Positions 55,372 through 64,000 of a stretch of 64,000 bases of DNA are shown in pieces. Every line of letters starts with the position of its first letter. Within the stretch, counting starts at the first letter, position 1. The translations under genes and the position numbers were made by a program. This DNA is from Turritopsis dohrnii. Taxonomy: Eukaryota; Cnidaria; Hydrozoa; Anthoathecata; Oceaniidae. Below the pieces are notes generated by a model. It was not told the origin of the DNA. It did no database searches and worked only from the letters and a program-made list of their open reading frames with translations. The stretch spans positions 434,001 to 498,000 of the forward strand of contig BQMF02000008.1 in the NCBI GenBank assembly GCA_027922465.2, read 5' to 3'.

Positions 55372-57896
55372 GGATCTAGGATTTTTTAAGGGTTAGGCAA
55401 ATTTTTTTTGCCAAACACACCTAAGGGCGCAATCGATGAAATTTACGCCAGTTTACGCCCAATCTAGTGCATACTTTTCGAAATATTAACTCGAATTCAT
55501 TCGTCCTAACATAAGGAGTGTTATAATGCAAGTCTGTATTGTTGCACTAATGGAATAAGGAATAACAAAAGAAAACTAATTGAGTATGAATGAAATGTAT
55601 TGAACTACGTTATGTAGCCCAAAATAATATTTTCTGCCAGATTGGAGGTTAAGTAAATAACCAATAAATTATTTCATCTGTTATCTTCTTCATTTTCTTG
55701 ATTGCTTGTACATGAACAGGAAGAATCCATCAAATGAAAACATACTTGTAATGAATCAAATAAATAAATTTTCAATCACCTATACCATGATAGATTGGAG
55801 CACTCAGATTAATACATGATATTTCATCTATGTACTGGTCAAGATGGTCAGATAGAAAGAAAAGAAAAGAAATTATGTTAAGAAATAAAGTAAAATGACC
55901 AAAATCAAAGTTAGAGACAAGCTCCTTGATCATTATCCGACAGCAAAATAAAAACAGATTTCTGCACTAGGCGTTCATCAAATTAAATAGTATACCCTAC
56001 CCTAAAATTGATCAATGGTTAAATAATTAATGTCAACCACAATAAAAAAAAGATGGTGTTTCCAGAAATCCCTGAGATAAGTCCAAGAACCTAATAAAAC
56101 TACACAGCAACAGATAAATTATGTACTGCTTCATCTTTAATAAGAGCTACAGCATTTTTTTACAGAATTTAATGTAGTATAGGAAACAAGAAGTCAAACT
56201 AAAACAATATGTATATAATTACCTTTTTCAAAAGAAGACATAACGTACTGTAGGTGGTTTTTGTAAAATGAAAGAATATATCCAAAGATGTTAAAGTTTT
56301 CCTGCATCCAAAATGACATTTCGAGGGATGATAGAATGCACAAAGTTGTTTCAGAATTTTTGGAAATTCTGTTTCCTTGGGCAGATATTTTGATTTAAAA
56401 ATCATAAAATGATACAATAATTATATGATTATGATGTAATAAGATTTTTATTCTTTGTTTATGTGTATAAACTCTCAATATATTATAACTTCATTTTCTT
56501 ATCACTCACTCAGAGTGAAAGCCCTGCCTCTCTATAGTAAATTAAAAAGATATTGTATTAATGATAACTTGCGATGAGAAGTTTAACCTATATACTATCT
56601 TATTATATAGATCATAAAATATGCATTGCATCAAGTGAATGTAAGATTTCAAAAATTAAATACATATCTCAGAAACTAGAAGTAAGTTATACTAACAAGA
56701 GGCTTTTGAGCTCTATCGTATTGGTTCATATCATTTTGGACACAGGATCCTTTTAAAGTTCTTAAATTTAAAACCAGACAGTCATCTCAAACCAAGAAAA
56801 ATTATGCTGAACTGTACATACAAATAAGTTACCAGGTAGAAATACTGGTGCTAAAAAAACCATGCAGCTGCCTACGCAAAACAACTCAGAAAAATAACAA
56901 TGACTTTGTGTATTATAAACTCAGTCATTCAAACGTAATTTCATAACATTTACAGATGCATTTTTGGTTAACAGAAACAGATACCAAAAATATTTATATA
57001 CATCATTAATTAATCAATAAGAAATAGGCTTCGGTTCAGTTGACACAAACAAACTTATATATACATAGCTGAGCTAATAAATAACTGTCGTCATACTTAT
57101 GGTCAACGAATTATGGTGCTAATAATCCATGCTAATCATTTATATTACATAAAAATAAAACACTTGCTTTAAAGCAGCCACAATGTTTTCATTTTGCAGA
57201 AGCAAATGAAGAGACATAACTCGAAAAAAATGCTTTTCCTAGATTTTGAAGTCAGTTTTCAACAGATGTATTAAGTTAATTCAAAATTTCCTAATTAATA
57301 CTTCCATTATTGCCATCAAAAGCTGCAACAATGTTTTCTAGCGAATCCATGTTGAACTGGGTCTAATTCGAAGGTCCCACGGTCGTTTTGTGCAGACTTG
57401 GTGACCATTCATTCAATAAAGTGTGTAAACCCATGGTTGTACCTTAGGCAAATTTTCTTCTGGTTCATTCATTTAAAGTGTGTAAACCCATGGCTCCTTA
57501 GGCAAATTTTCTTCCAGTTCATTCATTAAAGTGTGTAAACCCGGGGCTCCTTAGGCAAATTTTCTTCGCCTAAGCTGAGCGTTAGGCACTAGTCTGTGTT
57601 GTCAATGTGATTATAAGAACTCATTTTCGGGGCAGAGATCACTACCTATAAACTCAAGCTGTAAAATACATTAATTTTTAACATCATGGCGCGCGCCGCG
57701 CCTCGCCGGGGAGAATAATAATCCTATTTGGGAAAGAAAGGATCGGGGGCGGATTGGATGAGGGAATCTTGATATTTTCGATTATTTTCTGATTATTGTA
57801 ATACAATACCTTTTTCATACAATTTTATGAAAAAGATTATTTAACTGATTTTGGGTTAGGCATTTGCCTAAGTTGCCTAACCCTGGATCCGCCCCT
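55372..57896. mobile_element. Nested DNA transposon with CAGGGGCGGATC ends
   Basis: Left end CAGGGGCGGATCTAGG, right end CCTGGATCCGCCCCTG. A short inner repeat (GGGTTAGGCAA) follows the left end, and TTGCCTAACCC precedes the right end. CGCCC flanks both sides as a possible target duplication. It is inserted into the terminal array of the surrounding element. The ends and short duplication suggest a hAT-like element. The 2.5-kb interior has no recognisable transposase, so it is probably non-autonomous. Confidence 0.68.
57405..57575 (+). repeat. Three tandem 60-bp units in the nested element
   Basis: TTCATTCA, AAAGTGTGTAAACCC and TTAGGCAAATTTTCTTC repeat three times with small changes. The unit ends in a TTAGGCAAATTTT-like motif also seen near the element's termini, so it may be an expansion of subterminal sequence. 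Confidence 0.8.
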
Positions 57897-58052
57897 GCGC
57901 CCCCCCTTTTCAGGAGATTTTTAAATAAACGCTCTCCTCTATTAGACGCCCCCCTCGAAGAGACGCCCCTCTCTAGAGAGGGGCGTTTATTAGAGACACA
58001 CTAATTAAGGCATGTAGAACTACTACATTGCATTGTTTCAGCTTCAATGTTT

Positions 58053-58457
58053 TCATTTTGTATGAAAATATGGAAATTTGCGATAGACGCCTTTCTTTTT
58101 AAATTTTAAACTAGCAGTTGGAAATTTTGTCTTTCTTTTCAAAAGTTCCTTTTCTAAAACTTCAGAATAACGTTTATTTTTCGTCGTAAAGATAAGTTTT
58201 GCAGGATCAACAAGTCCGATTTCCCGTTGACGTTTGCCAGTTATTACTGCTTTTATCTTGTTCTCGAGATCTTGATTAATAAAATGGAAGCATAAACTTG
58301 AAATTTCTATGGGGATGTGTCCAACGAGAAGATTTTTTTTGTACATGCCAACAGCATATTTATCATACTCTCTTGCTTCCTCTCGCTTATCTGGAGCAGC
58401 TTCAAGTATTTCTCCAATCTCAGCATCCCACACTTCTTTGTAGACATGATTATACAA
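58053..58457 (-). CDS. HIRAN domain protein carried by Tigger-like element
   Basis: Open frame of up to 134 codons with HIRAN pattern: HVYKEVWDAEIGEIL, EYDKYAVGMYKKNLLVGHIP, EISSLCFHFINQ, AVITGKRQREIGL, then a basic tail (LKRKTKFP, KFKKKGVYRKF). It is intact over the domain, unlike the remnant at 54.5 kb. The annotated first codon is uncertain: the frame is open further upstream toward 58495 and the GY of GYHVY is missing or altered to YNHVY, so the true start could lie outside or be lost. HIRAN domains in HLTF-type proteins bind 3' DNA ends. A role in transposition is only a guess. Confidence 0.6.
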   Translation of the reverse strand: MYNHVYKEVWDAEIGEILEAAPDKREEAREYDKYAVGMYKKNLLVGHIPIEISSLCFHFINQDLENKIKAVITGKRQREIGLVDPAKLIFTTKNKRYSEVLEKELLKRKTKFPTASLKFKKKGVYRKFPYFHTK

Positions 58458-58596
58458 TTTATATTTACGAAAAAGAAGAGTTTCAGAAAATTCAATAGAC
58501 GCCCCCCTCTTTTAAACGCCCCGCTCGAATAGACGCCCCCTAAAAATTCAAAAAATTAATAAACGCCCCGGGCGTCTAATCGAAAGCATTACGGTA

Positions 58597-59130
58597 CTAA
58601 TCCAGCACGCTAGCTTTTTGTTCTATAAAGTGATCATAATCTTTTGATTTTTGAACATCCAGTTTGCGCGGACCATAAGGCCTATGTCCTCTTGTTATAT
58701 TTGATATTTCTATAAACACTTTCTAAGGCTACGAAGGCTGAAATAGCGACCCTTACTAGCAGTTCAGTGTATCTCTCTTGACCTGTCTGGTGTCTTTCCC
58801 CTATTGCAGAATTTTCACAGTTTATCAAAGAGCATAAAAAGTAAAATGAATATGGAACCACTACTTTCGGAATCAAAAAACAACAAGACGACAGGGAAGT
58901 CGAAAATTTACACAAAAAGAAAAGGCGCATTCTCACAATTCTAACAAAGATATACTTTTTACAGAACTGTCAAATGCAATAGTTGATACGGTAGAAGCAT
59001 TTCAACTCGCAATATACAAAACAAATAGATCTAAACTTATTCGTCTAAAATTTGGCTTGAAAACTTCAGAACATGTCACAATGACACATATCTACTATCA
59101 ACTATAATTAAACAAAATACAACATTGCCG
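58597..59130. other. Intergenic, no gene recognised
   Basis: Short open frames only. No motif recognised. Confidence 0.4.
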
Positions 59131-59356
59131 AAAAATGACCGTCAAATTTGAAATCACCACCTTTTAATTGTGCTTTGTTTAAATGAAAATTGGAGAACTT
59201 TCATAACTTGGTACAAATTTGGCCCGAATTGCCCAATTTTGGTCAAATCTGACAAAATGACTGTCAAATTTCAAATCACCACCTTTTAATTGTGCTTTGT
59301 GTAAATGAAAATTGGTGAACTTTTATAATTTGGTCCAAATTTGGCCCGAATTGCGA
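59131..59356 (+). repeat. Tandem duplication of a roughly 120-bp unit
   Basis: Two adjacent copies starting AAAATGAC(C/T)GTCAAATTT, containing CACCACCTTTTAATTGTGCT and AAATTTGGCCCGAATTGC. About 93% alike by eye. Confidence 0.85.
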
Positions 59357-59911
59357 GTTAGTCAGCCTGAAGTCAATGAAAGATTTCATTGCTAAGGTGT
59401 GTGCGGACATGACTTATAGTTTTAATCGAATTATTTACTTTAGTGAGATCGTCCAAAATGTCACGGAGATACATACATAGAACGACGATACCAATATTTC
59501 GCTATACTAGCGAAATTAAAAATTGTTACACTGGCTACTGTATTTATTACTTGCGTCCATGAAATAATGATTGAGACATTGGTGTGCATCTTTTTGTCAA
59601 TAAGTTTATAAATAAAGTTATAGCTTATTAATTACAATAGAAACTTCTTGTGGCCCAAATAGAGAAATGTTGCCTAAAAATTTGTCCAACCAATACTGAA
59701 CAGAATCCGCTTTTGTCGTTAAAAGCGTAGTGGCTGTAGTTTGCATCATGGGTTTTTCAAACAAGTTTCTCGAGAACATTTCATGCAGTGGTTGTTGCCA
59801 TTTTCTTTTGTATCTTTGCTACTTCAGCATATAATTCTCAATATCACCATTCAAATTAGCAGTTCTATGTACAAATATCACAAAGTTTGCGAACAGTATT
59901 TTGTTTGTTCG
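59357..59911. other. Intergenic / probable 3' flank
   Basis: Contains the 3' flank of the minus-strand spliced gene that ends at 59912. No other gene seen. Confidence 0.4.
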
Positions 59912-62258
59912 TCATTGTAAAAGCCACCTCTGCTTCAATTCGATTACTTTTTGATTGATCAGCTTGGATGCGTTTGCTCGACTGATAAGAAGCAAATTAC
60001 GTAATGAATGAATTTCGTTTTCGAAGGATGGAGAGATGAAGAGTTTGCAATCTTTTTCCATTAAATGGTATCGGATCGTCTGTGAACGTTTTTTAGAGTT
60101 TTCAGGGTGAAGTTTACAAACCTTCGTTGCTAATTCATGACGAATAATGAAGCCTGGAATATTGATAATATTAAAGTTTGAATTCATGTATACATTTTGA
60201 AAACTAATGTCAAATGACCTTACCACCTCTTAAAATACTACATGATGACTGAGTTGTCTAACCTCGTTTTCGTATAATTCATTGTTTCACTGATTTTATT
60301 ACGTCATAACTTAATAACTTTCATTCATCCTATTGCAATGGTCAGAAGCAATTTGGATATTAAAGATCGTGAACTGTAAAGCTGAGGGTTGCACTATGCT
60401 GTTGTCAGTAGAAATAAAACAATTGAGAAATGGTCTGGGAACGAGCAGCTGTTTATTATTAACAATGCGCTCAAACAAAGTAAAACAAAATGATTGGCTC
60501 CCTCTCGTGGAGATTATCTCACAATTACCTCACATTATCTCACGTTTTTCTCGATCTTATGATAGTTTCTATCTTTAAAAACGATGTTAGACACGATAAC
60601 TCTAACGATAAGCGAGTAGTTCTTTCGCGATCTAACATGGTGTTTCTTAGTAAGTTGTTGTTCAGTGTTAGAATTTCACGAAATAAAACATTCACCTGGT
60701 GGATTGCATCCTCTGTAAAATACACCATTCTGCAATTCTAAATAAGCAGAAAAATAAGATTGGATAAGATTCTACAAAGGAACATTGTCGGATCAAAAAA
60801 ATGAAGTGTAACATACTGTCGTAAATGTAATTTAAAACCTCCAGCTCACATTCATCTGAAATAAAGAATCATCAAAGTTATCCTGGTTATCCGATTTCAA
60901 TCCGATATTCAAAATTGTAGGTTTACTTTTTACTTACTCGGTGCCGTTGTTTTGAAAGAAAGCTCGCGACCATACGGTAACGATTGGACTTTGATCTCGT
61001 ATGTCGAACCCAGCTCGTAGTATATCGTTTTAAGAAATAATTTGCTCTAGAAAAATAGAAATTCATTGGCTCAAAACACCACGAAACTATTAGTAACCAA
61101 ATGACGTTGAATGATGGTGAAAATTCGGACGGCATCAGACAAACAAAGCTACTTAATACCTTCTCTTTGAAATTGAAGTAAACAATTTTTGTTTTGAATC
61201 CAACTTTCATTTGCAAGTAGTTTCCCCAACAGCCTAAAACAGTTGATAACAGACTAGTTGTTGACTAGAAATACCTCTGCTACAAGCTTGCAGTAGAATT
61301 ATAGCCTGTGTTCTTACCGTCTGTGGTATTGCTGACCACATAAAGAAGCAAAGCATGTTTGCCATTTTCACTTATGGCGTAAGTGTAGAGCAGTTTGATG
61401 ATTGAATTTTGGCATGATTTTTGGTGCTCAAAACATTTCTTCATAGTATTAGCTTCCTGTTTTGTTATGCTTCTATCTGGATAAAAAGAAAGAATTTATT
61501 ACTCACTTGTTACGCATGATAAAATAACAAAACAAGGCGGCTACTTGTTTATTCCTTATACTTTCCGTTTCAGTTAAATATATAAGATTATTTACATTAA
61601 ATGTGAAGAAAATAGTGTCATCGGCGCGGAAATACATGCTTGAATCACAAATCATTCATCATGAAATAAATCCGGCAAATTGTTAAAAGAAAAACGGTTT
61701 CGAATTCCTGTTTCAAATGTTCTTTCATATTTTATTTTTTTTGACTAAATCAAGCTTCTTAGTTATTTTTTAAAGCTCCTTTTCAAGTAAATTAAAACTC
61801 ATTGAAATGCGAATTTACTTTGAGCCACGTATATCTTCTGAAAGTTGTCTTTTCGGCATATCTTTGGTGTAGCTGTAACAAAAATCGAAACATGTCAAAA
61901 AAGGTGGCTAAAAAAACTGGTTCTAAAAAAACTAGTTCTAAAACATCTAAGAGTTGATATATTCCATTCTGCTTCATAGTCAGTTTTGCAACTTTTGGAA
62001 GATTTGGAAGACAATAATAGTGAAGAGAAAATGATAGTGAGAAGTGTTGGTTAAGTGGTTAATTGGCAATAGTTAGTTAGTAAAATACAATATACTAGTT
62101 GACTAGAAACATACCTTTTGTCCAAGTGAAACCGTTTGCATTAGTGGTCTAAAAAGAGATAACACTTCAAAGCATGAACGGTAGAGGTGGAAAATGTTTG
62201 AAGATTTGAAGATACTTACAGCTACCACTATAACGATGAAAATGATTAAACTGTTCAT
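59912..62258 (-). CDS. Nine-exon secreted protein with FN3-like segment, family unknown
   Basis: Reconstructed from splice signals. Minus-strand exons: 62258-62220, 62148-62115, 61872-61819, 61476-61318, 61233-61160, 61046-60938, 60855-60817, 60737-60696, 60153-59912. All introns are GT-AG, every junction keeps frame, and the sum is 792 nt (263 residues plus stop), with the last exon open for 80 codons. The protein has a signal peptide (MNSLIIFIVIVVA, about 1-17), no other membrane span, eight cysteines (30, 57, 64, 97, 159, 180, 196, 219), N-glycosylation sequons at 43, 92 and 244, and a basic, probably helical C-terminus. Residues about 127-156 (YYELGSTYEIKVQSLP, ELSFKTTAP) look like the last strands of a fibronectin-III domain. 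I do not recognise the family. A secreted ligand or soluble receptor are options. The last intron (542 bp) is the weakest join. Confidence 0.7.
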
Positions 62259-63460
62259 ATTAGTCCACAAGACAGATGCTGAAATAATCTTCCTCTCCAG
62301 TGATTTATTCTGACCGCGCACTGTCAACAAAACCACTTAGTTCCTTGTGGTACGCTTTATAGCTGCTTTTGAAATCTATTGAAGTGCTAAAGCATTCAGA
62401 ATACACTACACTACAATCCTGTTTATGGTATCGATAAGAATATTTTTTTTAACTTTTATTTACCAAGTGCTTTCAAGTCCTCTGGTGGGTTGCGATGCTC
62501 GTTCTTTAAATGTGAACTGTTGAATAAGCTGCTGTTATTATTACTCACACGTCATTTGTCGCGTAACAATCCCGTCAGTTACGTGATTCAGTTTGCTTAC
62601 ACGGTCACATAGCAACATTCAAGTGATCTGAAACAAAACGAGAAGCTTCCGCTTTTCGACCTATTCTTCAATGAAGGGATTTATTGTCAGAAAAGGGAAA
62701 ACTCATAATTATGACGTATTTATCATTTAATTATGCAATAGCAGCTTTGCTCATTATGAGTAAAATTGCATACACTCGTAATTAATGATAATGCAAATAC
62801 ATGATTAATCTTGCCTGTCTTTTAAAATGCAGTGTTGTATTGATCCTTTATGTTTTAGTTTGGTGTGTTTGTGGGTGGATAATCACTCTTTGTTCAATGC
62901 GTGCAATCAGCCATGTAACAAGATATTTTGGCCAAGATATGTTGACATAACATTATTGCAAGTTTTTGTAATCGAAAGATTTAAATATCAAATGCGTTTT
63001 TCTTCTGTTCCAATATTTTGTCGGTGGAGATTTTAAACTCACGTGTATTCTTCTTTTGCATCATTATGCATGTGTCAGCATTTTTTACCATCCTCACTTT
63101 CAAAGAAATCATCATTAGTCATCATTATAAAATCTACATCGATAAAAAAAATCAATTCACAAAGGAGGAAATTCCCCCATAACGTAACCTTCGAATCAGC
63201 AAACCTTCCCAGAATTTTGGATGATGCTGCAATTTACCTGGAATGACGTCATCTCCAGTTTATTCAAGCATCATCAAATCTCTGCGTTTGATTAAGGTGT
63301 TGTATTGCGAAACTAGTAACGCAGGTGAAAAGTTTTACCAAATCCCGTGTCGAAAAAAGGTGACAAAAAATATAATCAAGGTGTGCAAACCCCGCGACAA
63401 AAATTTCAATCACCTAATTACGACGATAAAAAAACTGACGTCACGGCACGTGCTACATAA
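62259..63460. other. Upstream and intergenic, no further gene recognised
   Basis: Holds the upstream region of the nine-exon gene. Short frames at 62827-63246 show no recognisable domain. Confidence 0.4.
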
Positions 63461-63972
63461 TACAGTGTGTCCCAGAGAATTTCGGTCTGAGATTTTAACA
63501 AGCTATAACTTTTCACACATATATCAGATTTTAGAGATTTTTACATCATTCGATGGCATTTTTTTCAAAGATTTTAAAAACCTATATCTTAAATAATTTA
63601 GTCCAAAACCTTTCTAGTAAATATGATTTCTTTAAACTGTCACGGTCATTAACTCCTTAATGGTTAATAAAAGTAAGTTTTCACGTGCGATTATTCTTTT
63701 GTCACTTGACTTTGATATTGTTTTTGATAATGACCTTTGATAGCTGTTATTGAAAGATGTGTTAATTAACCATTAAGAAGATAATTGGATTTTTTCATGG
63801 TAAAATCCTTAATTGTTTCCAAACTAAAAGGTTTTGGAGAACAAAATGTATATTTTTAAAATCTATGAATAAAATCCTATCGAATGGTGTAAAAATTGCT
63901 GAAATCTGATATATGTGTGAAAAGTTATGAGCTGTTAAAATCTCAGACCGAAATTCTGTGGGACATACTGTA
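63461..63972. mobile_element. Foldback mariner-like element (TACAGTGTGTCCC ends)
   Basis: Near-palindromic 510-bp element with arms of about 190 bp. Left arm begins TACAGTGTGTCCCAGAGAAT; the right arm, read on the minus strand, begins TACAGTATGTCCCACAGAAT. Both continue through TTCGGTCTGAGATTTTAACA and ACTTTTCACACATATATCAG. The loop (about 63660-63765) is itself partly inverted (CCTTAATGGTTAAT and ATTAACCATTAAG). TA flanks fit mariner-type insertion. No transposase. Confidence 0.85.
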
Positions 63973-64000
63973 CAGTGTGTCCACCAGAAAGTGGGCACCT
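63969..64000 (+). repeat. Start of a second mariner-like terminus at the window edge
   Basis: TACAGTGTGTCCACCAGAAA begins at 63971, immediately after the foldback element, and runs off the window. It resembles another mariner-like end, so the two elements abut or are nested. Confidence 0.45.

Larger units (their letters stand above)
55322..58595. mobile_element. Tigger-like element with GACGCCCC repeats, carrying a HIRAN ORF
   Basis: Terminal inverted repeats CCGTAATGCTTCGATTAAAC (left) and GTCTAATCGAAAGCATTACGG (right), flanked by TA on both sides. Inside each end are iterated TTCGA(A/T)TAGACGCCCC motifs (left to 55371, right at about 57900-57990 and 58495-58580). Once the inner insertion (55372-57896) is subtracted, the element is about 750 bp and contains only the HIRAN frame, so it lacks a transposase. 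Its ends resemble, in design, the TTCGAATTAACG ends of the neighbouring Tigger. Confidence 0.78.

Noticed and set aside
60380..60455. Alternative last exon for the nine-exon gene, ending 14 residues after the acceptor near 60450
   Set aside because: An acceptor and frame exist but the coding piece is very short, whereas the exon at 60153-59912 stays open for 80 codons. It remains possible as an alternative isoform.
60333..60741. Plus-strand frames of about 80 codons opposite the nine-exon gene
   Set aside because: They are shadows of exons and introns of the minus-strand gene and have no motif.
1..64000. CRISPR array, operons, rRNA or tRNA genes
   Set aside because: Tandem repeats here lack unique spacers of regular size, splice signals show a eukaryotic genome, and no cloverleaf with A and B boxes was recognised by eye.

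Overview
This is an AT-rich stretch of animal nuclear genome. It has spliced genes with short GT-AG introns, APE-type non-LTR retrotransposons, PIF/Harbinger and pogo/Tigger DNA transposons, and many small inverted-repeat elements. The mixture (HIRAN genes riding on Tigger elements, Harbinger and CR1-like LINEs, compact introns) suggests a cnidarian, most likely a hydrozoan. That is an inference: no rRNA, mitochondrial or other diagnostic marker is present. No tRNA, rRNA, CRISPR or bacterial signature was found.

Host genes. At 1.1-4.1 kb a minus-strand tandem pair of SLC17A9-like vesicular anion (nucleotide) transporters lies 341 bp apart, each with a coding region in one exon and a 3' splice site just before the ATG. 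At 27.7-31.8 kb is a complete 16-exon M13 (neprilysin/ECE-type) membrane metalloprotease of 764 residues. Three small secreted precursors at 33.9 kb (minus), 46.6 kb (plus) and 49.4 kb (plus) form a cysteine-rich family. Each has two six-cysteine modules with mirror-symmetric spacing and a Lys-Arg site before the second module. At 59.9-62.3 kb a nine-exon minus-strand gene, reconstructed from splice sites and frame, encodes a secreted 263-residue protein with eight cysteines and a fibronectin-III-like strand pair.

Mobile DNA fills most of the rest. LINE A (11.3-14 kb, plus) carries a 36-base G run in its reverse transcriptase. LINE B (17.8-23.2 kb, minus) has an ORF1 with PHD-like, coiled-coil, RRM-like and PARP-type zinc-finger parts. 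LINE C (40.9-44.2 kb, minus) is the youngest, with a 2A-type motif after a hydrophobic leader. A LINE D scrap lies at 52.8 kb. DNA elements include a degenerate Harbinger (26-27 kb), a Tigger with a HIRAN gene (53.1-55.2 kb), a second Tigger-like element with a HIRAN ORF, interrupted by a hAT-like insertion (55.3-58.6 kb), a TA-flanked element (14.3-15.8 kb), a G-tract inverted-repeat element (51.1-52 kb) and a foldback element at the right edge. The 36.5-39.8 kb interval is a patchwork of direct, inverted and tandem repeats.

The most novel signal is the three-gene double-hairpin cysteine peptide family, downstream of a membrane peptidase of the class that trims secreted peptides. A functional link between them is only conjecture.
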